Of a DNA stretch of 64,000 nt, positions 23,523 to 32,209 are shown piece after piece. The DNA comes from Fluviicola sp. (GTDB lineage Bacteria > Bacteroidota > Bacteroidia > Flavobacteriales_D > Crocinitomicaceae). The position numbers were made by a program, and so were the translations under genes. How positions within the stretch are numbered: position 1 is the stretch's first letter; each line of letters starts with the position of its first letter. The notes below the pieces were generated by a model. It had not been told where the DNA came from and did not search any database. It saw nothing but the letters and a program-made list of their open reading frames with translations. The stretch spans positions 17,246-81,245 of the forward strand of contig JADLGD010000224.1 in NCBI GenBank assembly GCA_020849495.1, written 5' to 3'.

Positions 23523-26177
23523 TTAATAGAACTCGTCAAAAAACAACTCGTATTCAGCTAGTTTTTGCGTTTCAAATAAGAGTTTTAAGTTGTCTTGCGA
23601 AATGTAAATGATCTTCATTTTCTGCAAGTCTAACAAATGTTTTTTCGTGCGTTTGTAGGTACTCAAATAAGAAGCAGCTTCCGTTTCAGAAGGGAATTCT
23701 TTCACTAAGATGATATTCGTTTTCTCTCCGTAAATTTTAGAAGAAGTATTCAAGCGATCACGACCAAAGAATTCTTTATTGAAATCTACCACGCGTGATT
23801 TTGCCACACTTATGTTCACTTTTTCTTCTAAGAAAATAATCACCATCATCGGCTCATTCTCGACGAATTTGTAAATGCTCTTATTGGTAAAATCAACTGC
23901 TACGTTTGTAGAGTAACCACCTTCAATGATGCGTTTCATTTCAGCCGCTTTAGTTGCTTCAGGAGAACCTGGGTATTCAGCAATCAACTCATTTAAAGTC
24001 GGCAACAAGGTTGTTTTGTCGTCATTTAATTTTGCTTGAGCACGCGCTTTCAATAAGTAATATTTAGCACGATAAGGATTCTCTTTTTGCTCTGCAATGA
24101 CATTGTTTGATTTCGTAACCACCAAATAGTACATCCCTTTTTCGTAACGGTCCAAATCGGTCAAGTATTCTTGCTCCGTTTGGCGTTCACGTTCTTTCTT
24201 TTTCAAGAAATAATCTGGATCTCTCAAGTAACCTGCAAAATCGGAGGTTGGATAATTGGTAAGAATGTAATCTTTTTGAGCTATCGCAGCAGCATCGGTT
24301 GCTGGATACATGCGATAAATTTGATAAGCTGCTAGCAATTTGTAATCGCTCTCAAACGGTTTTGAAATAATGGTGTTGAATTGCGATTCTGCCAATTGTT
24401 GTTCGTTCAATTGATCTTGGTAAATCTTACCAGCATCAAAATAAGCAGACATCATGCGGTCTCTCGAAATTTTCAATAAAGAATCTGTTAGTGGCAAATC
24501 TGCTAAAAGTGATTCTGCAGTAAGTGAATCTACTGGCGCTTCCACTTCCGTTGTAGGTTTATTGATTGAATCTTTGTCGTTTTCATCAAAAGTGGCGAAC
24601 ACTATTTTGTCCGATCGACGCCAGTCATTTTCATTGGTACGCTGTCCCCACTGACGTTTGAACTCTTCAAATCCTTCTGTTTTGGCTTTCGTATTATTCC
24701 AATACCACTTGGATCCGTTCGGGTCATCGCCTTTGGTTTGTTGTTGTTTTTGAAGCGCTAATAATTTCTCAGCTTCTTGTTGTTTTTTAATGCGGTTGTC
24801 CTCTTTGATCTTCTTTGCCAATTTTTCAGCAAATTCTTCTCGTTCAGATTCCGACATCGCTGCCACACGTTGAACGCTGTCTTCATAGTAAGCGGTTTCA
24901 ACAGCAATCACCAATGCTTGTAATTTTTCAGCTTTGTTCTTTACGCCTTCGTAATTCGGATAATCTTCTGGAATGTTCGTTGCACAAGAGTCATAGTATT
25001 TTTGCGCTTTGACATAATTCTTTTTTGTGAAATAAATATCCCCCATTTCCTCATACGCCATTCCTTTCTGACGTTTGTTGGATGTAGAATAAAAAGCACT
25101 ATTGGTGAAATTTTCCAAGGCTTTATCTTCATTTCCTTCGTTTTGAGCGATCAAGGCAAGGGTGAAATAAATTTGATCTTTGAACTCCGCGTTTTTGGTG
25201 TCACGCAATAATTTGTTCAAATCCTTTTTCAATTTTTCCCCTCCGCCATTCAAGGCCATTTTCAAACGCGCATTGAAGTCCATCTCGAAAGGAGCATTGT
25301 ATTTCAACACTTTCTTGTAATGCTCACTTGCTTCTACACGTTGACCGTTTTTCTCGTGCAACTGTCCTAAAATGTAATGAATACGCGCTTTATCCTTGGA
25401 TTTTTTAGCATGTTCCAATGCTTCATCCAAAGATTTTATCATTTCTTTATCGTCCTTTTTCTCTTCAAAGAACAAAGCTTTGGTGATGGCGAAATCGTAG
25501 AATAAATTTTTCGGGAAAGTTGCTGGTTCTTTTCCACCATCTTCTTTCTCTTTTTTACCTTTTTTAGATTTTGTTTTCTTCTTCTTTTCTGTTTTACCAG
25601 CAGCTTCGTCAGCGTATTTCTGCAAATTAGCAATGGCAAAACCAGCTTCGGTCATTTTACCTTCTTCAATGTAGGTACGTGCCATCCACATTTCTGCAAC
25701 AAAGGCCGATTTATCGGAAGCAAAAAAGCGTTTTGCATATTCGAAATTCTTTAAAGCCAAAGAATAATCTCTTCTGTAGTAATTCGCTACTCCAATCGTG
25801 ATCCAGTTTTCATCGATCCAGCTGTTGTGTTCTTGCTTTTTCTGAGAAGGTTTGTCCATGGACGGCATTGCGTGGCGCTGAATAACTTTCGTGCATTTAG
25901 CAATAGCTGTATCGATTGGTGTGTATAACGATTTCACCTCTTCCTCAGTAGGCAAAGGTCTTAGTTGAAGGGTGTTGTAATAATCTTCTTTTAAGCTTGC
26001 ACGGTAATTTGTGATTGCTTCTTTGAGCAAATCATTTGCATTGAAATAACCGTTGTAATGTGCTGTTGTACTGTGGTAAGCTCTACTGATAAAGGTGTTC
26101 TTTTCAGTGGAACACGAATATATCACTAGCGCAACGACGCAGGTTGTAATAATAAGATGCCATTTTCTCATGCGCAA
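23523..26177 (-). CDS. porW: T9SS-associated TPR lipoprotein PorW/SprE
   Basis: An 884-residue lipoprotein: the signal peptide ends in VALVIYSCST, with the lipidated Cys at about residue 22, so it is anchored in a membrane facing the periplasm. The N-terminal pattern CSTEKNTFISRAYHSTTAHYN is characteristic of the PorW/SprE family, a type IX secretion and gliding-motility component. TPR-like helical repeats fill about residues 115-430 (e.g. ANYYRRDYSLALKNFEYAKR, GDIYFTKKNYVKAQKYYD). A Lys/Gln-rich segment follows (about 455-500), then further helical repeats to about 770. Established work places SprE/PorW with the outer T9SS parts and the motor. It lies 8 bases upstream of atpZ, so it is probably co-transcribed with ATP synthase accessory genes. 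Confidence 0.85.
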   Translation of the reverse strand: MRMRKWHLIITTCVVALVIYSCSTEKNTFISRAYHSTTAHYNGYFNANDLLKEAITNYRASLKEDYYNTLQLRPLPTEEEVKSLYTPIDTAIAKCTKVIQRHAMPSMDKPSQKKQEHNSWIDENWITIGVANYYRRDYSLALKNFEYAKRFFASDKSAFVAEMWMARTYIEEGKMTEAGFAIANLQKYADEAAGKTEKKKKTKSKKGKKEKEDGGKEPATFPKNLFYDFAITKALFFEEKKDDKEMIKSLDEALEHAKKSKDKARIHYILGQLHEKNGQRVEASEHYKKVLKYNAPFEMDFNARLKMALNGGGEKLKKDLNKLLRDTKNAEFKDQIYFTLALIAQNEGNEDKALENFTNSAFYSTSNKRQKGMAYEEMGDIYFTKKNYVKAQKYYDSCATNIPEDYPNYEGVKNKAEKLQALVIAVETAYYEDSVQRVAAMSESEREEFAEKLAKKIKEDNRIKKQQEAEKLLALQKQQQTKGDDPNGSKWYWNNTKAKTEGFEEFKRQWGQRTNENDWRRSDKIVFATFDENDKDSINKPTTEVEAPVDSLTAESLLADLPLTDSLLKISRDRMMSAYFDAGKIYQDQLNEQQLAESQFNTIISKPFESDYKLLAAYQIYRMYPATDAAAIAQKDYILTNYPTSDFAGYLRDPDYFLKKKERERQTEQEYLTDLDRYEKGMYYLVVTKSNNVIAEQKENPYRAKYYLLKARAQAKLNDDKTTLLPTLNELIAEYPGSPEATKAAEMKRIIEGGYSTNVAVDFTNKSIYKFVENEPMMVIIFLEEKVNISVAKSRVVDFNKEFFGRDRLNTSSKIYGEKTNIILVKEFPSETEAASYLSTYKRTKKHLLDLQKMKIIYISQDNLKLLFETQKLAEYELFFDEFY

Positions 26178-26218
26178 GAAAAAACTTTCAAGTTAGAATT
26201 GTAAAAACTTACAACTCA

Positions 26219-26226
26219 CAAATATA
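26219..26226 (-). promoter_or_regulatory. -7 box TATATTTG before porW
   Basis: Exact TAnnTTTG on the minus strand, about 41 bases before the porW start. No good -33 TTG at the normal spacing. Confidence 0.4.
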
Positions 26227-26291
26227 TTGTTTCAAAGTGAGAAAAAGCGTGTGAAATTTGAAAATTCCTGCTTCAATCAAAAAGAATGCAA

Positions 26292-26930
26292 CTACTTATC
26301 ACCGTATTTGTCGTGAATTTCTTTGATTTTTTGTGCATCAGAAGCATCGATCCCCAAACTATCAGCCACTTCTTTTGCACGCAGCACTTGATCGATGGTC
26401 AAGCCTGTACTGTCTGTTTCAGCTTTCATGGCGTTTTTAAGGAAGATGGTACTATTGGATAAAGCAGGAACTGTTGTGGTGGAAATAGCTTTCACTGGCG
26501 AATACAACAAACTTTCGCTTTTGGTTTTTTCAGGAAAAAAGTCGCCTTTTTCATCATAGGATTCAATCAAGACCAATAAAACACTTAGTATGTAAAGCAT
26601 TTTTAAGCTGGAGAAAATGATTCCAAACACTTTGTTCACTGGACTTAACTGCACCACCTTCACCATTTTCTCCACCATCTTTCCACCGAAGTAAATCATC
26701 GCGCCGACCCCTAAAAAAGTAATCGTAAAGGCAATGACCGGCAAATAGGTTGATTCAAAAGAAAAAGTCTCTTTCAGCCAAGAAGCTGTGGCATCGGAAA
26801 AATGAATGCCCACGTAAATCCCGACCAATAAAGCCAATAGCGTAAATAGCTCAATGATGAATCCGTGCTTAAATCCTTTGTAGGCAGCATAGATTAGGGG
26901 AATAATCAACAGAATATCTAAAAAATTCAT
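26292..26930 (-). CDS. CvpA family membrane protein
   Basis: A 212-residue inner-membrane protein of the CvpA family (colicin V production type). The first helix contains the family opening NFLDILLIIPLIYAAYKGFKHG, in pieces; three further helices follow at about 27-45, 64-82 and 103-122, and then a soluble C-terminal tail. In other bacteria CvpA-like proteins affect envelope homeostasis; the molecular role is not settled. The gap to porW is 114 bases with a promoter-like box, so they may be separate transcripts. Confidence 0.85.
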   Translation of the reverse strand: MNFLDILLIIPLIYAAYKGFKHGFIIELFTLLALLVGIYVGIHFSDATASWLKETFSFESTYLPVIAFTITFLGVGAMIYFGGKMVEKMVKVVQLSPVNKVFGIIFSSLKMLYILSVLLVLIESYDEKGDFFPEKTKSESLLYSPVKAISTTTVPALSNSTIFLKNAMKAETDSTGLTIDQVLRAKEVADSLGIDASDAQKIKEIHDKYGDK

Positions 26931-27020
26931 GCTGCAAGTTAGTCAATGCAAGTTCGAGCAAATTATTCAAGGATTGAAAGATGTGAACGAAGCGATGTGA
27001 AAACCGCACTTTTGGGTCAT

Positions 27021-27047
27021 AAAAAAACCGACTCAAAGAATCGGTTC
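27021..27047 (-). terminator. intrinsic terminator of yebC
   Basis: Stem AACCGACTC/GAATCGGTT with one mismatch and a 3-base loop, followed on the minus strand by a run of T (A tract at 27021-27028). It lies 8 bases past the yebC stop. Confidence 0.75.
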
Positions 27048-27054
27048 GTTTGCT

Positions 27055-27765
27055 TTAAGCAATATTTGTAAAGACTTGTTGAATATCGTCGTCGTCTTCA
27101 ATTTTATCTAGCATTTTTTCAATGTCCACCAATTGCTCTTCCGTAAATTCAACCGGACTAGTTGGTAGGCGTTGTAAATTGGATTTAGCAACTTCCAATC
27201 CTTTTTCTTCGATTGCTTTTGCCAAAGAACCAAAGGCAGTATAATCGCCGTAAACAAATACACGATCATCTGTGATCTCAATTTCATCACAACCAGCATC
27301 GATCAATTCCAATTCCAATTCTTCAGCATCCAAACCGTCTGTTTTCACAATTTCAAATACCGATTTGCGGTTGAACATGAATTCCAATGAACCATTTGGC
27401 ACTACACCTCCACCTGCTTTGTTGAAATACGATTTAACATTGGCAACAGTTCTTGTTGGGTTGTCAGTAGCACATTCTACATACACCAACACACCGTGAG
27501 GCCCTTTTCCTTCGTAATCCACTTGCGTGAAAGAAGCCACATCTTTTGCATCTGCACGTTTAATTGCAGCTTCGATGTTGTCTTTTGGCATGTTTTCAGC
27601 CTTCGCATTTTGAATCGCAGTACGCAACTTTGCATTCGTAGATGGATCTTGACCACCTTCTTTTGCTGCCATTGTAATCGCCTTTCCTAGTTTAGGAAAC
27701 AATTTTGACATCTTGTCCCAACGCTTTTCTTTTGCTGCTCTGCGGTATTCAAACGCTCTTCCCAT
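27055..27765 (-). CDS. YebC/PmpR family protein
   Basis: About 236 residues, cytoplasmic, of the YebC/PmpR (TACO1-like) family, proposed as transcriptional regulators and as factors that help ribosomes through hard-to-translate stretches. The N-terminal [23 protein letters not shown] and the [18 protein letters not shown] motif are family hallmarks, as is the central [19 protein letters not shown] segment (pieces seen separately). I start at the ATG at 27765, because the alternative TTG at 27789 overlaps a promoter -7 box (27787-27794). It is divergent from the hydrolase gene and followed by a good terminator. Confidence 0.92.
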   Translation of the reverse strand: MGRAFEYRRAAKEKRWDKMSKLFPKLGKAITMAAKEGGQDPSTNAKLRTAIQNAKAENMPKDNIEAAIKRADAKDVASFTQVDYEGKGPHGVLVYVECATDNPTRTVANVKSYFNKAGGGVVPNGSLEFMFNRKSVFEIVKTDGLDAEELELELIDAGCDEIEITDDRVFVYGDYTAFGSLAKAIEEKGLEVAKSNLQRLPTSPVEFTEEQLVDIEKMLDKIEDDDDIQQVFTNIA

Positions 27766-27786
27766 TGTTCTTGAATTTGATTTGCG

Positions 27787-27794
27787 CAAATGTA
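27787..27794 (-). promoter_or_regulatory. -7 box TACATTTG of yebC
   Basis: Exact TAnnTTTG on the minus strand, about 22 bases before the yebC ATG. It rules out the upstream TTG as the start codon. Confidence 0.5.
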
Positions 27795-27895
27795 AGAAGT
27801 TTCTTTTTCTGTGAAACTTTCACCTCTTAAAAAGTTCATTTTTTCAACTTAATCTATCTGAATCCTTGATTTCATTACTTTCGTATTTAGAAATC

Positions 27896-29311
27896 ATGAG
27901 GTTCCTTTTTAACTTACTTGTCAGTAGTTTACTTTTCTGTTCCCTTCATGCACAAGAGAACAGTAGTAAACGTCCGCAGTTTTTGCACACTGCCGGATTG
28001 GCAACGTATTATTTTTGGGAAGAAGATAGCAATGGTTTCATCGTTCCCAATTCCATGGTTAAGCCTTACATTTTAAACGCAAACGTTGCTTACACTGGAA
28101 AAGAGCGAAATCATCACTTTGACACAAAAACACTCATCGAAGCCACAAAAGCCTTCGTCAATGACCATTCAGCTAAAGACGAAGATGTCTACAAATGGAA
28201 AACGGATTCTTCGAAAGTAAAAATTGGATTCAAGCGCGAACCAGCAAGTGATTATTGCAGTATGTTGTTTACCAAGAAAAATGAATCATGGACAAGTACT
28301 CAACAGCAATCTGTGCTTTATTTTTCAGCTGAGACCAATGGAAGCATTCGTTTTACGGGCAGTTCAGATTCCATCAAGCTTTCTCGTGAAGGCATTCAAG
28401 TAAAATTGAACGGCCATTTTGTGGTCTATTCGTTTCTAGATGATCAACTACAAGTCAGTGCGCAGCGGGTTTACAATTATTACGGTGAAGATGTGACCGA
28501 ACAATTGACCCAACAACAAGCGACAGCTCCCATTCGCGCTTTATTGTTCATCAACGGTTACAGAGGTCCACAAAGGGAAAAGGATCCGAGTGATAATTTG
28601 GTGCAGCAAAACGATCGTTATACCTACTGGTTCAAGTTTGATGAACGCATGAAACAACGCATGCAGCCAGCAGTAACATATTATTTAGACGCAAGTTTTT
28701 CAGTGAAAACATCTACGCATCAATCAGAAATTGGATTTGCATGGAGTTGGTTGAAAACCAAATTAACTCGAAACAGTAACAAAAGTAAACGCGCTTACCA
28801 ACGTTTGAACACTTCCGAAAATGTAGAAGGATTCAATTACCGAAAAGAACAGGGGAAAATTGCTGGAAAAGCCTTTTTGTATGCCATCGGGAATTCCCCT
28901 GCTGCTTTGCAAGCAAAAGACACGATAGATATTGTCTGCCACAGTATGGGTTATTCTTACATGTTGGGGCTGTTGGAAGTCATTCAAGACAAAGTGGTGT
29001 TGGGAAAATGTTTCATCATGGCACCAGAAAACGCCTTCATTGAAGGCTACGATTGGAACAAATTCATCAGTGTGTGGCAATACGGTTCCAATTTGGATCA
29101 AACTAACCCGGATCCCGTGAAAGAGCAAGACGGTGTAGCCCCACAATTTGCAGTGAAAGGAATTGAGCACTTGACTTATCCGAAAGGAGGACGTGTTTTT
29201 ATTCCAAGCGATTGGCCCAACAAAGCATTTATTCATAGCCACATGGTTTACAGCTACGATTGGATGTTTGACCGCATATTCAAAGGCATGCCAGGCTATG
29301 TGGGGAAGTGA
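27896..29311 (+). CDS. secreted alpha/beta hydrolase-like protein
   Basis: About 471 residues from the ATG at 27896, with a signal peptide (FLFNLLVSSLLFCSLHAQ). The only clear functional motif is the nucleophile elbow in DTIDIVCHSMGYSYMLGLLEV (His-Ser-Met-Gly), preceded by a long insertion and by a FINGYRGP segment that may form the oxyanion region. This points to a lipase/esterase-type serine hydrolase; candidate acid and base residues lie in the last 120 residues, including a His in HSHMVYSYDWMFD. The N-terminal 190 residues are unassigned. There is no T9SS tail. An upstream ATG at 27866 would place ten residues before the signal peptide and is less likely. Confidence 0.7.
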   Translation: MRFLFNLLVSSLLFCSLHAQENSSKRPQFLHTAGLATYYFWEEDSNGFIVPNSMVKPYILNANVAYTGKERNHHFDTKTLIEATKAFVNDHSAKDEDVYKWKTDSSKVKIGFKREPASDYCSMLFTKKNESWTSTQQQSVLYFSAETNGSIRFTGSSDSIKLSREGIQVKLNGHFVVYSFLDDQLQVSAQRVYNYYGEDVTEQLTQQQATAPIRALLFINGYRGPQREKDPSDNLVQQNDRYTYWFKFDERMKQRMQPAVTYYLDASFSVKTSTHQSEIGFAWSWLKTKLTRNSNKSKRAYQRLNTSENVEGFNYRKEQGKIAGKAFLYAIGNSPAALQAKDTIDIVCHSMGYSYMLGLLEVIQDKVVLGKCFIMAPENAFIEGYDWNKFISVWQYGSNLDQTNPDPVKEQDGVAPQFAVKGIEHLTYPKGGRVFIPSDWPNKAFIHSHMVYSYDWMFDRIFKGMPGYVGK

Positions 29312-29371
29312 AAGAAAAGCTAACAAATCTAAAAATCACTACCATTTCATCAATTAGCGAAAGTTTGAATG

Positions 29372-29379
29372 TAACTTTG
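29372..29379 (+). promoter_or_regulatory. -7 box TAACTTTG almost touching the next ATG
   Basis: Exact TAnnTTTG only 4 bases before the ATG at 29384. If used, transcription would start at or next to the start codon (leaderless mRNA). Confidence 0.45.
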
Positions 29380-29383
29380 CACC

Positions 29384-29743
29384 ATGGATTACGCACTTGA
29401 AATGCGCTTTCAGGCTTTGAAAAAACAGCTTGAAACGACCTTTGGACCTGGGATTGACTTACAAATCATGTTGTTTTTGATTGGTGTAGAAGAATTGGGA
29501 CAAGGGTACCGCAACTTTAAAAAACACGAGAAAACTGACTTGATGCATGTTGCCATTTGCACCTTGTTGGAACCTTATGGATATTACAAATACATTGGCA
29601 ACGACGAGGAAAATTGGCCGCATTTTGAATTGGTGAAGGAAATACCTCCATTGACAGAAGAAGAGCAACAAGCCTTGATGAAAGAAGCCATTGTGGAGTA
29701 TTTTGAACACCACGATTATTCTACAATCGCTGTTCAACCCTGA
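29384..29743 (+). CDS. small conserved hypothetical protein
   Basis: A 119-residue cytoplasmic protein without signal or membrane segment. The middle contains MLFLIGVEELGQGYRNFKK and MHVAICTLLEPYGYY, followed by an acidic C-terminal helix (LTEEEEQQ-like region with ALMKEAIVEYFEHH). I recall similar short proteins of unknown function in other Bacteroidota. A -7 promoter box lies just before the start, so the ATG may be leaderless. The downstream 304 bases to rseP hold a tandem repeat. Confidence 0.75.
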   Translation: MDYALEMRFQALKKQLETTFGPGIDLQIMLFLIGVEELGQGYRNFKKHEKTDLMHVAICTLLEPYGYYKYIGNDEENWPHFELVKEIPPLTEEEQQALMKEAIVEYFEHHDYSTIAVQP

Positions 29744-29819
29744 ATCTCCTAAACAAGAATTCAAAAGACTACTTTTTTCTTATCTATTTTATAATCTAAA
29801 ACGTAATTTTTAAGAATAC

Positions 29820-30014
29820 AATTTAGTCTTCAAAAGTTAAGTTCTCCTAAATTATTTCCGCTCTGACGTTTGTCATAATTTAGTCTTCAAAAGCTGCGCT
29901 CTCCTAAATTACTTCCGCTCTGACGTTTGTCATAATTTAGTCTTCAAAAGCTGCGCTCTCCTAAATTACTTCCGCTCTGACGTTTGTCATAATTTAGTCT
30001 TCAAAAGCTGCGCT
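29820..30014 (+). repeat. 57-bp tandem repeat, about 3.4 copies
   Basis: Units begin at 29820, 29877, 29934 and 29991 (partial). Copies 2 and 3 are identical by eye; copy 1 differs at a few positions (GTTAAGTT for GCTGCGCT, ATTTCC for ACTTCC). Each full unit contains AATTTAG and, 20 bases later, its complement CTAAATT, so each could form a stem. The array accounts for most of the 304-base gene-free stretch 29744-30047. The rest holds a degenerate relative of the array edge (29761-29783, about 17 of 23 matches to 30001-30023) and the rseP promoter. Confidence 0.95.
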
Positions 30015-30020
30015 TTTTCT

Positions 30021-30028
30021 TATATTTG
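30021..30028 (+). promoter_or_regulatory. -7 box TATATTTG of rseP
   Basis: Exact TAnnTTTG, 19 bases before the rseP ATG and directly after the repeat array. The -33 position would fall inside the last repeat copy. Confidence 0.5.
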
Positions 30029-30047
30029 TCTTCATTAAATTTTTAGC

Positions 30048-31388
30048 ATGGATTTTTGGGTACGCGCCGCACAGTTAATTCTGTCACTTTCAATATTAAT
30101 TGTCTTACATGAGTTTGGACACTTTCTTCCTGCAAGATGGTTCAAAACCCGCGTAGAGAAATTCTATTTGTTTTTCAATCCTTATTTCTCATTGTTTAAA
30201 AAGAAAATTGGCGAAACTGAATGGGGAATTGGTTGGTTGCCACTAGGAGGATATGTGAAAATTGCTGGAATGATCGATGAATCGATGGACAAAGAGCAAA
30301 TGGCTCAGCCGGCTCAACCATGGGAATTCCGTTCAAAGAAAGCTTGGCAACGCTTGATCATCATGATGGGTGGTGTGATTGTAAACGTGATTGTTGGTTT
30401 CATCCTTTTCATTATGGTTTTGGCTGTTTGGGGAGAAGACAAACTGGATCAATCCAAAATGAAAGACGGTTTAGCAGTAAATCCTTACATGGAACAATTT
30501 GGTTTCCAACAAGGTGATAAAGTCTTAACTATCAATGGGGAAAAAGTAGACGATGTTCCACACAAATTAGGCAATGAGATCTTGATTTTTGGAAAACGTC
30601 AATTCAAAGTACAACACCAAAACGGCAAAATTCAAAACATCACATTACCAGAAGACATTGGATCCAAATTGTGGGAAAACAATGCCGAAGGAGATGCTTT
30701 TAGTTTCAGACGTTTCATTGAACCAATAGACAGTGTTGTTGACAAAACCATTGCATCGGCGATTGGCTTGAAGAAAGGCGACAAGATTTTGGCTGTAAAT
30801 GGAAAAGATTTGACTTTCCACGACGAGATGGTTTCCAGTTTATTCAACAACAAAGGAAAAACAATTGAGATATCGTTCCAATCTGGTGATACGGTATTAA
30901 CACGCAAAGCAAAAGTGGGTAAAAATGCTCTTTTGGGTATTACTACATCATCAAAAATTTCAACGGATACGGCAGCATTGTATGTGAAAGATTATTCGTT
31001 GGGTGAAAGTTTTGCTTTCGGAATTGGCAAAGGATTGAAAACGATGTACGGAAACGTTGCGCAATTCAAATACGTCTTTACGGCGAAAGGTGCTAAATCT
31101 GTTGGTGGTTTTGGAAGTATTGGAAAACTATTCCCGACTACTTGGGATTGGCAAGCATTCTGGACATTGACCGCGTTTTTATCCATGATGTTGGCCGTGA
31201 TGAACATGTTACCTATTCCTGCTTTGGATGGTGGACACGTCATGTTCTTATTGTATGAAATCATTACTGGTCGTGAACCGGGACAAAAATTCATGGAAAT
31301 TGCTCAATACATTGGTTTCTTCTTGTTGATTGGTTTGCTCCTTTTTGCGAATGGAAATGACATTGTCGATCTCTTCACTGGAAAATAA
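30048..31388 (+). CDS. rseP: site-2 intramembrane zinc protease RseP
   Basis: A 446-residue inner-membrane metalloprotease of family M50, cleaving membrane-embedded substrates such as anti-sigma factors in envelope stress responses. The zinc motif HEFGH is at residues 21-25 in the first helix, and the third ligand is in NMLPIPALDGGHVMF near the C-terminus. Two PDZ domains lie between (QQGDKVLTINGEKV, then KKGDKILAVNGKDL). The last helices complete the site-2 core. Whether the sigma factor at 67-630 is a target pathway cannot be told from sequence. The promoter lies against a 57-bp repeat array. A good terminator follows. Confidence 0.95.
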   Translation: MDFWVRAAQLILSLSILIVLHEFGHFLPARWFKTRVEKFYLFFNPYFSLFKKKIGETEWGIGWLPLGGYVKIAGMIDESMDKEQMAQPAQPWEFRSKKAWQRLIIMMGGVIVNVIVGFILFIMVLAVWGEDKLDQSKMKDGLAVNPYMEQFGFQQGDKVLTINGEKVDDVPHKLGNEILIFGKRQFKVQHQNGKIQNITLPEDIGSKLWENNAEGDAFSFRRFIEPIDSVVDKTIASAIGLKKGDKILAVNGKDLTFHDEMVSSLFNNKGKTIEISFQSGDTVLTRKAKVGKNALLGITTSSKISTDTAALYVKDYSLGESFAFGIGKGLKTMYGNVAQFKYVFTAKGAKSVGGFGSIGKLFPTTWDWQAFWTLTAFLSMMLAVMNMLPIPALDGGHVMFLLYEIITGREPGQKFMEIAQYIGFFLLIGLLLFANGNDIVDLFTGK

Positions 31389-31417
31389 CCAGTTATAGTC
31401 TTATTGACCCTTTTATG

Positions 31418-31455
31418 CAAAAAATGGCACAGTTTCAATGAATTGTGCCATTTTT
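31418..31455 (+). terminator. intrinsic terminator after rseP
   Basis: An 11-bp perfect stem AAAATGGCACA/TGTGCCATTTT with a 12-base loop and T run, 30 bases past the rseP stop. The A tract on the other side makes it potentially bidirectional. Confidence 0.85.
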
Positions 31456-31508
31456 GTTTACTTTAAGGCAATTAAAACCGCATTTACTGAATGCAAAAAA
31501 CTGAAAAA

Positions 31509-32159
31509 ATGAATAAAAACGTATTAAACCTATTGTTGTTTTTAAGCTTGTCATTAACAGCAGTAGCACAATTGAAAAAAGGAGTTGTTTCTTATGATGT
31601 TACTTTTTCATCGGATAAAGAAGAAATGGCAATGGTTTCAACAATGATGGCTGGTTCAAAAATGATAATGTCATTTATGCCTGGAAAATCACGTACTGAC
31701 ATTTCTATGGGTATGTTAGGAAATGTTTCTACAATCAGTGATTCAAAAACGAAAAAAACGTTGACATTGACTGAAATGATGGGGACGAAAAATGCTGTTG
31801 AATCAAAAATAGAATCAACTGAAAGCAAACCCAACGATCAAACAATTGAAATAACCAATGAAACAAAAACAATTGCTGGTTATAACTGTACAAAAGCAAA
31901 TGTTACAACTGCTGATGGCAATACATTGGTGATTTGGTTTACAAAAGACATTGTAGCATTTACCCAAGGTCAAAACTACATGAACAGCAAAATCCCAGGA
32001 TTTCCGATGGAAATGACAATTGTTCAAGATGGATTAACGATTGAATTTAAAGCAACTTCTGTAGAAACGAAAGTCGATAAGAAACTTTTCAAACAGTCAA
32101 TCCCTGAAGGGTATGAAATTAAAACAGAAGAAGAAATGAAAAGTATGGGTGGACAATAA
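31509..32159 (+). CDS. secreted DUF4412/GLPGLI-like protein
   Basis: About 216 residues from the ATG at 31509, giving the signal peptide MNKNVLNLLLFLSLSLTAVA; an ATG at 31491 would add six residues. The sequence from VVSYDVTFSSDKEEM on, and TKTIAGYNCTKANVTT with KDIVAFTQGQ, is like periplasmic proteins in Bacteroidota described as DUF4412 or GLPGLI-related. These have no established function. There is no T9SS tail. It stands between two terminators, so it is likely transcribed alone. Confidence 0.75.
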   Translation: MNKNVLNLLLFLSLSLTAVAQLKKGVVSYDVTFSSDKEEMAMVSTMMAGSKMIMSFMPGKSRTDISMGMLGNVSTISDSKTKKTLTLTEMMGTKNAVESKIESTESKPNDQTIEITNETKTIAGYNCTKANVTTADGNTLVIWFTKDIVAFTQGQNYMNSKIPGFPMEMTIVQDGLTIEFKATSVETKVDKKLFKQSIPEGYEIKTEEEMKSMGGQ

Positions 32160-32176
32160 TCCACTTTTCGATAATA

Positions 32177-32206
32177 AAAAAACGGAGGCTTTGGCCTCCG
32201 TTTTTA
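32177..32206. terminator. bidirectional intrinsic terminator
   Basis: Strong G+C-rich stem AACGGAGGC/GCCTCCGTT with a 4-base loop, A tract on one side and T tract on the other. It can end both the plus-strand gene at 32159 and the minus-strand DUF1501 gene at 32210. Confidence 0.9.
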
Positions 32207-32209
32207 GTT

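Noticed and set aside
29820..30014. Possible CRISPR array
   Set aside because: The 57-bp units are contiguous tandem copies with no unique spacers between repeats, and no cas genes are near.
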